Part shown: positions 7,388 through 19,002 of the stretch, in pieces
Numbering within the stretch: position 1 is the stretch's first letter
Layout: every line of letters starts with the position of its first letter
NCBI RefSeq assembly: GCF_900112605.1
Contig: NZ_FOMJ01000001.1
Span: 272,577-336,576, forward strand
Source of the DNA: Thiohalospira halophila DSM 15071
GTDB lineage: Bacteria > Pseudomonadota > Gammaproteobacteria > Thiohalospirales > Thiohalospiraceae
Reading direction: 5' to 3'
Length of the DNA: 64,000 nucleotides
The notes under the pieces: model-generated
Told to the model about the DNA's origin: nothing
Databases searched by the model: none
The model's input: only the letters and a program-made list of their open reading frames with translations
Made by a program: the position numbers and the translations under genes

Positions 7388-7717
7388 TTGGCGGGACGGG
7401 ACTGGTCGACCGACCTGGGCCGGCGGCCGCCGGCCTATCTGGGGGATGCCACCACCGCTGCCGGTTTCCGGCTGGCGGGGCTGGATGCCCACGCCCCGGA
7501 GGCCGACCAGCTCCTGCCCACCTTCCGCGAATTGCTGACCATCACGGACCTCCTCCTGCTGGGGGCCACGGCGGCCCGCAGCCTGCCACCGTCGGAGGTC
7601 AATGCAGCAGTGGCCTCGGGTCGGCCGCTGGTGGTGGTGGTGCCGGATATCCACGGGGAGACCCCCATGCGCGACCTCAAACAGCGCCTGCGTCGGGAAC
7701 TGGGAGTGGATCTGTGA
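7388..7717 (+). CDS. ntpF: V/A-type ATPase subunit F
   Basis: A 109-residue protein starting at TTG 7388, only four bases after subunit K. The N-terminal strand-turn YLGDATTAAGFRLAG is the hallmark of the F subunit (compare IGDxDTxxGFRLAG). The C-terminal half reads PLVVVVPDIHGE, matching the family's second strand and helix. Subunit F sits with D in the central rotor shaft and modulates ATPase activity. Its stop overlaps the GTG start of subunit E. The order F-E differs from the common archaeal E-C-F. Confidence 0.85.
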   Translation: MAGRDWSTDLGRRPPAYLGDATTAAGFRLAGLDAHAPEADQLLPTFRELLTITDLLLLGATAARSLPPSEVNAAVASGRPLVVVVPDIHGETPMRDLKQRLRRELGVDL

Positions 7718-8397
7718 ACGCGAGTACCGTCGACGAGAAGAGCGACCCGCCGACCTCCATCCTGGAGGCCCAGGCCGAATCGCTGCTGCAGCGCCTGGCG
7801 GAACACCGTGCGGCCCGCTGCGCCGAGATCCGGCAGGAGGCGGCGGCCGAGGCCCGGGCCATCGTCCAGGAGGCCTTCGCCGATGCCCGCCGGCGCATGG
7901 GGGAGGCGGTGGCCACCGAGCGCGCCCGAGCCCGGCGCCAGGAGGCCGCCTGCCGCGCCCGGGAGCAGAGCCGGGCGCGCCAGCGCCGCCAGGCCGTGGC
8001 GCGGGATCTGCTGGCCGAGGGCTGGCAGGCACTGCAGACGGAGCTGGAGCGCCGCTGGCAGGATCCCGGGGCCCGGCAGGCCTGGGTGGACCGGCTGGTG
8101 GCGGCCGCCTGTTCCCGGCTGCCCAGGGGGGAGTGGTGGCTGACCCATGCGCCGGGCTGGCCCGCGGAGGAGGCCGAGGCGGCCCGGCAGCAGATGGAGG
8201 CCCGGGGTGCCGGCGAGGTCCGCATCGAGGAAGCCCCGGCCCTGCGCGCCGGGTTGCGGATCTGCGTCGATGGGGCCTGCCTGGATGCCAGCGTGGGCCC
8301 CTCCGACCGGGGCCTCCTTGCCCGACCCCAGCGCCTGGAAGGGGAGCTTCTGGCCCATCTGGAGCGGCTGACCGCGGAGCCGGAGGGAACGACATGA
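7714..8397 (+). CDS. ntpE: V/A-type ATPase subunit E
   Basis: This 227-residue protein starts at GTG 7714. The first 120 or so residues form a long charged helix rich in Arg, Ala and Glu (AEARAIVQEAFADARRRMGE), followed by a compact alpha/beta C-terminal domain ending in a helical tail. This is the layout of the V/A-type E subunit, the peripheral stalk that heterodimerises with the H/G-type subunit encoded first in the operon. It overlaps F upstream and A downstream by 4 nt each, suggesting tight translational coupling and balanced production. Confidence 0.85.
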   Translation: MNASTVDEKSDPPTSILEAQAESLLQRLAEHRAARCAEIRQEAAAEARAIVQEAFADARRRMGEAVATERARARRQEAACRAREQSRARQRRQAVARDLLAEGWQALQTELERRWQDPGARQAWVDRLVAAACSRLPRGEWWLTHAPGWPAEEAEAARQQMEARGAGEVRIEEAPALRAGLRICVDGACLDASVGPSDRGLLARPQRLEGELLAHLERLTAEPEGTT

Positions 8398-10149
8398 GCC
8401 GGGCGGAGCTCACCTGGATCAGTGGGCCGGTACTGCGCGCCCGGCCCCAGGGGTCCTTCCGGATCCAGGAGGCGGTTCGCGTGGGCGAGGCCGGCCTCCT
8501 GGGGGAGGTCATCCGACTGGCCCGCGGGGAGATCGTGGTCCAGGTCTACGAGGAGACAGCGGGCCTGCGCCCCGGCGTCATCGTGGAGGGAACCGGCCAG
8601 CCCCTGGCGGTGCAGCTGGGGCCGTCGCTGCTGGGCCGGATCTTCGATGGCCTGCTGCGCCCCCTGACCATCGAGGAGGGGCGGCACGTGCGCCCCGGGC
8701 TGCGCAGCGGTGAACCGGAATCCTTCCCCTTCCAGCCGGATGTGGCCGTGGGGGATGCCCTCGACGCGGGAAGTCCCTTCGGCACGGTCCGTCCCAGCGG
8801 GAGCCGGGAGCAGCGCTGCCTGGCGCCTCCGACGGCTGGCGGGGAGGTCACCTGGGTCGCGCCGGCCGGGGAGTACCGCGAGGATGCCCCGCTCCTGCGC
8901 CTGCGCGACGCGCAGGGCGAGGAGCACGAGGCGGCCATGCGCCACACCTGGCCGGTGCGCCACCCCCGGCCGGTGGCCCGACGGCAGACCGCCGAGGCCC
9001 CCATGGTCACCGGCCAGCGCATCATCGACATCCTCTTCCCGGTGGCCCGGGGCGGCCGGGCGGCCCTGCCCGGCGGCTTCGGCACCGGCAAGACCATGCT
9101 CCAGGAGAGCCTGGCCAAGTTCGCCGACGCGGATGTCATCGTCTATGTCGGCTGCGGCGAGCGGGGCAACGAGATGGCCGGCGTGCTGGAGGAGTTCCCC
9201 CAGCTCGACGACCCCCTCCACGGCCGGCCGCTCATGGAGCGTACGGTGATCATCGCCAATACCTCCAACATGCCGGTGGCGGCCCGGGAGGCGAGCATCT
9301 ATACCGGGGTCACCGTGGCGGAGTACTTCCGGGATCAGGGGCTGGACGTGGCGCTCATGGCCGATTCCACCTCGCGCTGGGCGGAGGCCCTGCGGGAGGT
9401 CTCCGGCCGCCTGGGCGAGCTGCCGGGGGAGGGCGGCTACCCCGCCTACCTCTCCAGCCGCCTGGCCGACTTCTACGAGCGCGCCGGGACGGTGGTGACC
9501 CGGGGCGGCGACGGCGGGTCGCTCACCCTCATCGGGGCGGTGAGCCCGCCCTCCGGCGACTTCTCGGAGCCGGTGACCACCCATACCAAGCGCTACACCC
9601 GCTGCTTCTGGGCCCTGGACCGGGAGCGGGCCCAGGCGCGCTTCTATCCGGCCATCAATCCACTGACCTCCTACTCCGAGGATGCCACCGACCTGGATGG
9701 CTGGTGGGAGCGCCAGGGCCACGCGGAGTGGCTGAGCCAGCGCCGGCAGTTCCTCTCGCTGCTGGAGGAGCAGCAGCGGCTGGAGCGCATGGCACGCATC
9801 GTCGGCAAGGACGCCCTGCCGCCGGCGCAGCGGATCACCCTGCTCTCGGCGGAGCTGGTCAACGAGGGCTTCCTGCGCCAGTCGGCGCTGTCGCCCACCG
9901 ACCGCCACTGCTCCCCGGCGCGCCAGATCGCCATGCAGCGCGCCTTCGTGCGTTTCATCGACCGGGCGCGGGCGGCGGTGGACAGCGGCGTCCCGGTGGA
10001 CGCCATCGCCGGTCTGGAGCTGACCCGCCGGCTGCGGCGGCTGGGCGAGGAGTACGGCGAGGAGCATCTGAAGGAGCTGGAGGCGCTGCCGGGCGCTATC
10101 GATGCCGCCCTGGCCAACCTGGAGCAGGAAGCAGGAGAGGAGGGGGATT

Positions 10150-10160
<11 letters not shown>
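8394..10160 (+). CDS. ntpA: V/A-type ATPase catalytic subunit A
   Basis: A 588-residue catalytic subunit that hydrolyses or makes ATP at the head of the complex. It has the N-terminal barrel (about 1-75), the ~90-residue bulge or non-homologous region specific to V/A-type A subunits, and the nucleotide-binding core. The P-loop is G227-GFGTGK-T234, the catalytic glutamate lies in YVGCGERGNEM, and the switch region is LMADSTSRWAEALRE. A C-terminal helical domain follows. ATG 8394 overlaps the stop of subunit E. All catalytic motifs are intact, so an active enzyme is expected. Confidence 0.97.
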
Positions 10161-11548
<1,388 letters not shown>

Positions 11549-11562
<14 letters not shown>

Positions 11563-12154
11563 TTTCAGCCCGACCCCCTCGACCCTGCTGGACCTGCGCG
11601 AGGAGCGGCAGGTCGTTCAGGACGGCTACCACTTCCTGGACGAGAAGCGCCTCTCCCTGGCCGCGCGGATCATGGAGGAGCTTCAGGCCCAGCGGCAGGC
11701 GCTGGCCGAGTGGGAGGAGGCGCGGGAGGCGGCCGCGGCGGCACTGGCGGCCGCCGTGGGCCGCCACGGCCTGGAGGACCTGGGGGTGCAGCCACCCCGG
11801 GAACCGGCGGGGAAGCTGGAGGTAGCCGGCTCCGGCTTCCTGGGTGTCCTGCTCCAGCGCACCGCCGTGCGCTACCGGCCGGGCGAGGGAGCGCCGGCCC
11901 TGGACCCCTCCGCCGAGGCCGACGCCTGCGCCGACGCCTTCGCCCGGCTGACCGAGGCGGCGGCCCGGCGCGCCACCCACGAGGCCAACCTGGCCCGCCT
12001 GCTGGACGAGTACCGGGTCACCGCCCGCCGGGCCCGCGCCCTGGAGGATGTCGTCCTGCCGGAGCTGGACCGCGACGTCGCCTGGATCGGCACCGCCATC
12101 GAGGAGCAGGAGCAGGAGGAGGCGGTGCGCGCTCGGCTCCACGCCCCGGACTGA
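11549..12154 (+). CDS. ntpD: V/A-type ATPase rotor subunit D
   Basis: A 201-residue coiled-coil protein that forms the central shaft transmitting rotation between head and ring. The N-terminal helix carries the family pattern (PTPSTLLDLREERQVVQDGYHFLDEKR) and the C-terminal helix has RRARALEDVVLPEL, close to the conserved RRVNALE motif of subunit D. ATG 11549 lies inside the tail of B, with an in-frame GAGGAG just before it. It is the last gene of the operon and is followed by a strong terminator. Confidence 0.93.
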
Positions 12155-12178
12155 GCCGAAGACGACCCTCCGGGATCG

Positions 12179-12217
12179 AGAAAGCCCGCCGGGGCACGGG
12201 GCCGCGGCGGGCTTTCT
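12179..12217. terminator. Bidirectional terminator between the ATPase operon and the porin gene
   Basis: AGAAAGCCCGCC (12179-12190) and GGCGGGCTTTCT (12206-12217) form a perfect 12-bp stem with a 15-nt loop. The A-rich left and T-rich right arms allow it to end transcription from both the subunit D gene (+) and the porin gene (-), which converge here. Confidence 0.85.
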
Positions 12218-12247
12218 GCGTCTCGGGGCTGGATCCCGGCGTGGGGC

Positions 12248-13483
12248 CTAGTAGGTGATGTAGCCGCCGAGTACGAAGGCGTTGATGGTGTCTTCGCCGC
12301 CGTGCTTGTTTTCTTCGATGGCGTTCTCCGCCTTGGTCTGCTCGAAGCCGGCCTTGATGTTGGCGTTGTGGCCGTCGATGAGGTAGGTGATGCCTACGCG
12401 GGTGGCGTCGTAGCTGCCCCGGTCCTGGTCGGCGTCGGAGCCCCAGGACTCGTGGGCCACCCAGGGCTGCCAGTCGCCCACGGTGTAGCCGGCCTGGGCG
12501 TAGTAGCCGGAGCCCTGGACGCGGTCGACCGTAGCGGAGTAGGGGCGATCGTCTTCCCCGTCCATGACGGCACCATCCGAATTCACAAAGTGCTCATTGC
12601 CGCCCCCAAGGTCGAGGTCCATCCAGCCGGCCTCGGCGGAGAGCGCCCCGGGGCCCATGGGCTGCTCCAGGAAGAGGTCGGCGGTCATGAGTTCGTAGTC
12701 GTGCCACTCGGCAGGACTGTTTCCGTCGATGGCAGCTTCAGCAACCTCGTCCTGGGCGTCCATGGCCAGGCCGATCCCGAAGGTCTCCTTGCCGCCGTGG
12801 TAGGTGGTGAGGTTGTAGTAGCCCGGCTCCGGATCGCCGAAGTTCATCTGCACCCGGGCGGTGTAGCGCTCGCTGTCGTTGTTGGTGCTCGCGCCGTCGT
12901 AGGTGCCCACGTAGTACTTCAGATGGGTGCTGTCGGAGAGGGAGCCGCTGCCGAACAGGGTCAGGCCCATGTCGCGCACGCCGACATCGCCGCCGAGCCC
13001 GGAATCGGTCTCCGGGAGGACCTGGTTGGTGAAGGCGCCCACGGCGCGGGCGCCCCAGGTGAGGTCCTTGTAGACCAGGCCGGTGCGGTCGATGGCCATG
13101 AGGCCGCCGGAGCTGGTGGTGGACTGGCGCAGGCTCGGCGCCATGTTCTCGCCGGCGATGACCTGGGCCCAGTCGTCGAGCTTGTACTTGATGAAGGCGT
13201 CGATGACCCGGGCGTCGCCCCCGGCCCCGGGGCCCTCGGCGAACTCGGTCTGCATGAACAGCGAGACCTTCTCGTGGACGGTTGCGCCCAGGCGCAGACG
13301 GCCGCGGCGGATCTTGTAGTCGCGGCTGTCGGCCACGGCGTCGCTGTCGTACTGGATCATCTGCGACTGCAGCCGGAAGCCGAGGTCCAGGCTGGCGTCG
13401 TCGTTGATCTCCACCTTGGCGCCGGCGAGGGCGCTGGCCGGCAGGCTCGCGGCCACGAGGCCGGCGATGAGGGTATGGCGCAT
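12248..13483 (-). CDS. Outer-membrane porin, phosphate-selective OprP/OprO type
   Basis: A 411-residue precursor. Residues 1-20 (MRHTLIAGLVAASLPASALA) are a clear Sec signal peptide. The mature part opens with VEINDDASLDLGFRLQSQ and continues as alternating beta strands with many aromatic strand ends, as in the phosphate-selective porin O/P family. The chain ends in FVLGGYITY, a C-terminal aromatic outer-membrane signature. Mature composition is acidic (D/E-rich loops), which suits high-salt proteins but is odd for an anion channel, so substrate is open. ATG 13483 is preceded by GGGGAGGAAG. A pair of palindromes upstream may control it. Confidence 0.82.
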   Translation of the reverse strand: MRHTLIAGLVAASLPASALAGAKVEINDDASLDLGFRLQSQMIQYDSDAVADSRDYKIRRGRLRLGATVHEKVSLFMQTEFAEGPGAGGDARVIDAFIKYKLDDWAQVIAGENMAPSLRQSTTSSGGLMAIDRTGLVYKDLTWGARAVGAFTNQVLPETDSGLGGDVGVRDMGLTLFGSGSLSDSTHLKYYVGTYDGASTNNDSERYTARVQMNFGDPEPGYYNLTTYHGGKETFGIGLAMDAQDEVAEAAIDGNSPAEWHDYELMTADLFLEQPMGPGALSAEAGWMDLDLGGGNEHFVNSDGAVMDGEDDRPYSATVDRVQGSGYYAQAGYTVGDWQPWVAHESWGSDADQDRGSYDATRVGITYLIDGHNANIKAGFEQTKAENAIEENKHGGEDTINAFVLGGYITY

Positions 13484-13643
13484 GGTCTTCCTCCCCTTGT
13501 TGGAATGGTGCGCTGTCGGAAAGCGCCCCGGGCCGCCTGTCGGGTGCAAGCGGTCCCGGGGATGTCCCGGGGAGGCAAACAAGGGTCGTGCCAGGTGGGA
13601 GGGCCCGCCGTGGCGGTCTCTCCAAGGCGAAGAGGCGGCCGGC

Positions 13644-13680
13644 GTTACGTTTCGTAAGCCCGCTTGTTACGCAGCGTAAC
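13644..13680. promoter_or_regulatory. Tandem GTTACG-N3-CGTAAC palindromes upstream of the porin gene
   Basis: GTTACG-TTT-CGTAAG (13644-13658) and GTTACG-CAG-CGTAAC (13666-13680) are two 15-bp inverted repeats whose centres are exactly 22 bp apart, two turns of the helix. The second is perfect and the first has one mismatch at its outer base. They lie 160-200 bp upstream of the porin start and just past the 3' end of cysZ. This is the pattern of a dimeric regulator binding cooperatively on one face; I cannot name the factor. Confidence 0.65.
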
Positions 13681-13697
13681 GTTCAGCCCGTGCAGGG

Positions 13698-14465
13698 TCA
13701 GTCCTCGCGGGGGAGACGGGCCACGGCCAGGGAGGTGGCCCCGGCCACGGCGGCTGGCAGCACCAGGAAGTTCAGCACCGGGATGGCCGTCGCAACCGCC
13801 GCCGCGGCGCCGAAGCCGAGTACGGTCCAGCGCCGTTGACCCAGTACCGGCCGCTGGTCGGGGAAGCGCAGGCCGCGATTGCCCAGCGGGGCGTCCAGGT
13901 ACTCCTGGGAGAGCGTCCAGGCGCCGAAGAGGAACCAGGCCACCGGGGCGAGGACATTCACCACCGGGATCACGAAGAGCAGGAGCAGCGGCACGGCCCG
14001 CACGGCGAAGTAGCCGAGCTTGCGCACCTCCGCCCCCACATCGGCCACGGCGCCGGTGGCCAGCGCGGTGATGCCACCCTCACCATCCTCCGGGGTAGTG
14101 CCGGTGAGGTGATGCTCCACCGCCGCCGCCAGCGGCCCCACGAAGGGGGCGGCCACCAGCGCCGCTACCAGGGTGAAGGCGTAGAAGACCACCAGCAGCG
14201 CGGCGACGACGAAGAGGGGCCAGAGCAGCCACGCCAGCCAGTCCAGCCAGCCCGGCGTGGCCGTCTGCACCCAGGCCACCAGCTCCGCGAAGCCGGCCGC
14301 CCCCGCCGCGATGCCGCCGGCGAAGACCAGGATGTTCAGCAGCAGCGGGATCACCATCCACTTGCGCACCCCGGGCTGCACCATGAGCCGGAAGCCGCGG
14401 AGAAAGTGGGCCACGCCGGAAAGGGGGTTGTCCGCTAGCATGGGTCTATCGGGATCAGGAGTCAT
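13698..14465 (-). CDS. cysZ: CysZ-like sulfate uptake membrane protein
   Basis: A 255-residue EI24/CysZ family membrane protein. It has the family start (LSGVAHFLRGFRLMVQPGVRKWMVIPLLLNIL), four or more hydrophobic helices and the C-terminal FLFGAWTLSQEYLDAP block. CysZ of E. coli mediates sulfate entry for cysteine synthesis. ATG 14465 is preferred; an alternative ATG lies 24 nt downstream and would remove eight residues. It points in the same direction as the porin gene 214 nt further on, and the two could serve anion uptake together, though they are probably separate transcripts. Confidence 0.85.
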   Translation of the reverse strand: MTPDPDRPMLADNPLSGVAHFLRGFRLMVQPGVRKWMVIPLLLNILVFAGGIAAGAAGFAELVAWVQTATPGWLDWLAWLLWPLFVVAALLVVFYAFTLVAALVAAPFVGPLAAAVEHHLTGTTPEDGEGGITALATGAVADVGAEVRKLGYFAVRAVPLLLLFVIPVVNVLAPVAWFLFGAWTLSQEYLDAPLGNRGLRFPDQRPVLGQRRWTVLGFGAAAAVATAIPVLNFLVLPAAVAGATSLAVARLPRED

Positions 14466-14489
14466 TCGTCTTCGGGGCTGTTCAAACGG

Positions 14490-14518
14490 CTGGCAGTCAG
14501 GGACAGCCATCGTACAAT
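14490..14518 (+). promoter_or_regulatory. Putative promoter of the mntA-hepT pair
   Basis: CTGGCA (14490-14495, four of six) and TACAAT (14513-14518, five of six) are spaced by 17 bp and lie 48-76 bp before the MntA start at 14566. The site also sits within the first codons' upstream region of divergent cysZ. Confidence 0.45.
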
Positions 14519-14565
14519 GAGGGAGAAGCGAAGGCATCACCGTCGATCAACCGGGGGAGTCGCTC

Positions 14566-14856
14566 ATGCGACTGGAGGAGATCAGGCAAAGGCGAGCGGA
14601 CATTGCGGATCTGGGTCGGCGATACGGTGCGGGCCGGATCCGGGTCTTCGGGTCCGTGGCTCGAGGGGAGGAGCGACCCGACAGCGATATCGACTTCCTG
14701 GTGGATCTGAAGCCCGGCTACGACATGTTCCGGCAGCGACTTCCCCTGGCGGAGGAGTTGGGAGAGATGCTCCACCACCCCGTCGACGTGTTGCCGGAGC
14801 ATGAACTCAATCCACATCTGCGCGAGCAGATCCTGCGGGAGGCAGTGGACCTGTGA
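14566..14856 (+). CDS. mntA: MntA-type nucleotidyltransferase antitoxin
   Basis: A 96-residue MNT protein with the complete motif GSVARGE (residues 29-35) and the D41-x-D43 metal pair (SDIDFLV). In MntA-HepT modules the MNT protein transfers AMP from ATP to a tyrosine of HepT and so silences the toxin. The downstream HepT-like gene overlaps by 4 nt, which supports a genuine pair. ATG 14566 is preceded by GGGGGAG. It is a likely type VII toxin-antitoxin system in current naming. Confidence 0.88.
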   Translation: MRLEEIRQRRADIADLGRRYGAGRIRVFGSVARGEERPDSDIDFLVDLKPGYDMFRQRLPLAEELGEMLHHPVDVLPEHELNPHLREQILREAVDL

Positions 14857-15203
14857 ACCGCTGGAAGGCACACGCCCACCATATCCTGGATACGGCCGAG
14901 CGACTTCGCCGGATTCAAGCAAGGGGGCGAGTGTCAGAGGACGAGATCCTCTATGATGCGGCCCTCCGTAATCTGCAGACCCTCTCCGAAGCGACCCAGT
15001 TCCTGCCGGAGGAGGGGCAGGCTCTCTGCCCCGATATTCCGTGGAAGGAGATCAAGGGGTTCCGCAACATCCTCGTGCATAACTACCTCGGTGAGATCGA
15101 TCCCCTCACGGTGGAGTCGGTTATCACCGAGCATCTTCCCGCCCTTGAGGCGTGTGTGAAGAGCATTCTCGCCTCTACAGGGGATGATGACCTGCAATCC
15201 TGA
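14853..15203 (+). CDS. hepT: HepT-like HEPN ribonuclease toxin (DUF86)
   Basis: A 116-residue HEPN/DUF86 protein that starts at GTG 14853 inside the mntA stop. The ribonuclease motif R-x4-H-x-Y is complete: R71, H76 and Y78 in RNILVHNYLG. In HepT toxins the arginine and histidine cleave RNA and the tyrosine is the residue AMPylated by MntA. The N-terminal half is helical and carries the LQTLSEA segment typical of DUF86. With both active-site and modification residues intact, the pair is probably functional. Confidence 0.9.
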   Translation: MNRWKAHAHHILDTAERLRRIQARGRVSEDEILYDAALRNLQTLSEATQFLPEEGQALCPDIPWKEIKGFRNILVHNYLGEIDPLTVESVITEHLPALEACVKSILASTGDDDLQS

Positions 15204-15238
15204 CGTAGCGCTGCACTCCCCCTCCCTCCAATCACGGC

Positions 15239-16513
<1,275 letters not shown>

Positions 16514-16570
16514 GGGGCCTCTCCGTTGGTTGTCGGGGGTACACACCCCCGTTGATGCCTGGACGAGGCC

Positions 16571-16598
16571 ACTATAGCGGAATGTTTTTCTATCGAAA
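16571..16598 (-). promoter_or_regulatory. Putative promoter of the tviB-like gene
   Basis: On the minus strand, TTTCGA (16598-16593) and TATAGT (16576-16571, five of six) are 16 bp apart, 58-85 bp upstream of the start at 16513. The surrounding 16580-16680 stretch is the most AT-rich part of this divergent intergenic region; a convincing promoter for the rightward operon was not identified in it. Confidence 0.4.
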
Positions 16599-16744
16599 TG
16601 TCTGACTGGGCGAAGATCGAGCAGAAATCATCTATTTGCACAATTTAATTACATCATGAAGGCGCTTCAGGAAGTAGTATAGCCCCACGTAGCAGTTGTG
16701 CGGTGCTCTCAGAGCTACTGCGAGCCCCGGAGAGAGGGTGTGAC

Positions 16745-18148
16745 GTGGCAACAATAAGAATATTCCGGCACTATCTCAGGCTCCCGTTTCTGGTTCTCGG
16801 TCTGGTGGAAATCGGCGCATTCCTGGTCGCTTTTTATGCAGGCGTCTATTTGCGCTTTTCGGACCAGCCGGCCGCCATCGACGAGAGCGTCGGCCCGCTC
16901 CTTCCGCGGGGCATCGTCTTTTCCTCGGTCCTGCTGGTGGCCCTGATAGCCATGGGCCTCTATCAGGCCCGGCTGCGTGAGGGGCGGAGCGGGATCATCC
17001 TGCGCGAGATCGCGGGCTTTGCCCTGGGTGGTGCCGGGCTGGCCTTCATCTTCTATATCTTCCCCACGGTCTTCACCGGGCGCGGTGCGCTGGCCCTGGC
17101 GCTCCTGCTGGCCTTCCTCGCCTCGGTGGTCCTGCGCCTCTTCTTCTACCGGATGGTGGACGTCGACACGCTCAAGCGCCGGGTCCTGGTGCTCGGCGCC
17201 GGGGAGCGGGCCGCCTCCGTTACCCGCTATCGCCGCCGTGTGGACCAGCGGGGCTTCACTATCGTCGGCTTCGTCCACGTCCGGGGGGAGCGGGATGCCG
17301 TGGACCCGGGGCGGGTGATCCACCTGGCCGGGCGACTGAAGGACTTTGCCCGGGAGCAGGAGGTGGAGGAGATCGTGGTCGCCATCGATGATCGTCGCCG
17401 CAGCTTCCCCATGGATGAACTCCTGGACTGCCGCATGAGCGGCATCGAGGTCATCGAACTCCTGACCTTCTACGAGCGCGAGTTCGGCAAGGTGCGGCTG
17501 GATCTCATCCATCCCAGCTGGCTGGTCTTTACCGACGGTTATGCCCAGGGGGCCTTCCGGACCTACATCAAGCGCAGCTTCGATGTGGCCGCCGCGCTCC
17601 TCCTGCTCATCCCGGCGCTCCCGATCATGCTGCTAACGGCCCTGGCTATCCTCCTCGAGGACGGCTGGCGCCAGCCGGTCTTCTATCTCCAGACCCGGAC
17701 CGGTGAGCACGGCCGTCCCTTCCGCGTCATCAAGTTCCGCAGCATGGTCGTGGATGCCGAGAAGGAGGGGGCGGCGCAGTGGGCGACGCAGAACGACGTC
17801 CGGGTCACCCGGGTCGGCGCCTTCATCCGCAAGACCCGCATCGACGAGCTGCCGCAGATCATCAACGTCCTCAAGGGCGACATGAGCTTCGTCGGCCCCC
17901 GGCCGGAGCGGCCCGAGTTCAACCATCAGCTGGCCGAGGCCATCCCCTACTACGAAGAGCGTCACCGGGTGAAGCCGGGCATTACCGGCTGGGCACAGCT
18001 CTGCTACCCCTACGGCGCCTCGGAGGAGGATGCCCGGGAGAAGCTCCAGTACGACCTCTACTACGTGAAGAACCACAGCCTCTTTCTGGACTTCGTGATC
18101 CTCATCCAGACGGTGGAAGTGGTCCTCTTCGGGAAGGGGGCGCGATGA
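16745..18148 (+). CDS. Priming polyprenyl-phosphate sugar transferase (EpsB/exosortase-A-associated type)
   Basis: This 467-residue membrane enzyme should start each polysaccharide unit by moving a sugar phosphate onto undecaprenyl phosphate. It has about four N-terminal membrane helices, a CoA-binding-like domain ([14 protein letters not shown]), a fifth hydrophobic helix, and the bacterial sugar transferase domain. That domain carries the family motif FRVIKFRSM and the GPRPERPEF block, ending in [10 protein letters not shown]. The form matches the PEP-CTERM/EpsH-associated family. GTG 16745 is chosen because GGAGAGAGGG precedes it; the frame is open 14 codons further upstream. It is first in the long polysaccharide gene run. 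Confidence 0.88.
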   Translation: MATIRIFRHYLRLPFLVLGLVEIGAFLVAFYAGVYLRFSDQPAAIDESVGPLLPRGIVFSSVLLVALIAMGLYQARLREGRSGIILREIAGFALGGAGLAFIFYIFPTVFTGRGALALALLLAFLASVVLRLFFYRMVDVDTLKRRVLVLGAGERAASVTRYRRRVDQRGFTIVGFVHVRGERDAVDPGRVIHLAGRLKDFAREQEVEEIVVAIDDRRRSFPMDELLDCRMSGIEVIELLTFYEREFGKVRLDLIHPSWLVFTDGYAQGAFRTYIKRSFDVAAALLLLIPALPIMLLTALAILLEDGWRQPVFYLQTRTGEHGRPFRVIKFRSMVVDAEKEGAAQWATQNDVRVTRVGAFIRKTRIDELPQIINVLKGDMSFVGPRPERPEFNHQLAEAIPYYEERHRVKPGITGWAQLCYPYGASEEDAREKLQYDLYYVKNHSLFLDFVILIQTVEVVLFGKGAR

Positions 18149-18306
18149 GCGGGATTCGTCCAGTTGGCCCTCTCGGTCTGAGGGCGTTTTCGACAGACAG
18201 GGTGGTGGCCGGTAGGCAGCCCACACCGCTCGGCCGAATAATTCCATCGCCGCGCTGCGGGCGCATACAGGGCCGGGGACCATCCCCGGAGGAAGGAAGG
18301 AAGTCC

Positions 18307-18990
18307 ATGAATACGCGAAGCCGAGGCATCGTCATCGTGAAGGAAGGTCCCGGGGGGCTGTTGCTGGCGGTCCTGGCCCTGCTGCTAGTGGTCCTTCAGG
18401 GCTGTGGCGGCGGGGCCGTCCAGCGCGAGGGAGAGGGGGCGGGCCCGGTGGCTCCCGACGGGATGGAGGGGTACCGCCTGGTGGAGTCCTACCGCATCGG
18501 TGTGGATGACACCCTCCAGGTCAGCGTCTGGCGACACGAGGACCTCTCGGTGAGCGTACCTGTCCGGCCGGATGGCCGGATCTCGGTCCCCCTGGGGGGC
18601 GAGATCGAGGCCGCGGGCCGGACCCCGCCGGAGGTGGCCCGGAGCATCGAAGGGGCGCTGTCCGAGTTCGTCCGGGACCCCCAGGTCGCCGTTATCGTCA
18701 CCGAGCTCAACAGCCACGAGTACCTCTCCCGGGTCCGGGTGACGGGGGCGGTGCCATCGCCGCTTTCGATCCCGTACCGGCCCGGGATGACCGTCCTGGA
18801 CCTGGTCCTGGAAGCGGGGGGTGTTACCGAGTTCGCTGCCCCCTCCCGGTCCCGGGTCTATCGGCGCACCGGTACGAAGACGGAGACCATGTCCGTGCGC
18901 CTCGATCGGATCCTCGAGGACGGGGACCTGGACAGCAACATCGAGCTGCGGCCCGGGGACGTGGTGACCGTCCCCGAGCGGGTCTTCTGA
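18307..18990 (+). CDS. Polysaccharide export lipoprotein (Wza/EpsE type)
   Basis: A 227-residue lipoprotein. A basic N-terminus and hydrophobic stretch end in a lipobox LQGC with acceptor C33. The mature part has the Poly_export domain (YRIGVDDTLQVSVWRHEDLSVSV) and one SLBB repeat (VRVTGAVPSPLSIPYRPGMTVLDLVLEAGG). It forms or contributes to the outer-membrane channel through which the finished polymer leaves. It is shorter than E. coli Wza and lacks the C-terminal membrane helix, as in exosortase-associated export proteins. A strong GGAGGAAGGAAGG ribosome site lies before ATG 18307. A 158-nt gap separates it from the sugar transferase. Confidence 0.88.
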   Translation: MNTRSRGIVIVKEGPGGLLLAVLALLLVVLQGCGGGAVQREGEGAGPVAPDGMEGYRLVESYRIGVDDTLQVSVWRHEDLSVSVPVRPDGRISVPLGGEIEAAGRTPPEVARSIEGALSEFVRDPQVAVIVTELNSHEYLSRVRVTGAVPSPLSIPYRPGMTVLDLVLEAGGVTEFAAPSRSRVYRRTGTKTETMSVRLDRILEDGDLDSNIELRPGDVVTVPERVF

Positions 18991-19002
18991 GGAGGGCACG
19001 CG

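Noticed and set aside
16630-16680. TTGCAC and TAGTAT in the divergent intergenic region as a promoter for the polysaccharide operon.
   Set aside because: No pair with 16-18 bp spacing exists, and the sigma-54 pattern (GG then GC) is not matched, so no promoter was annotated.
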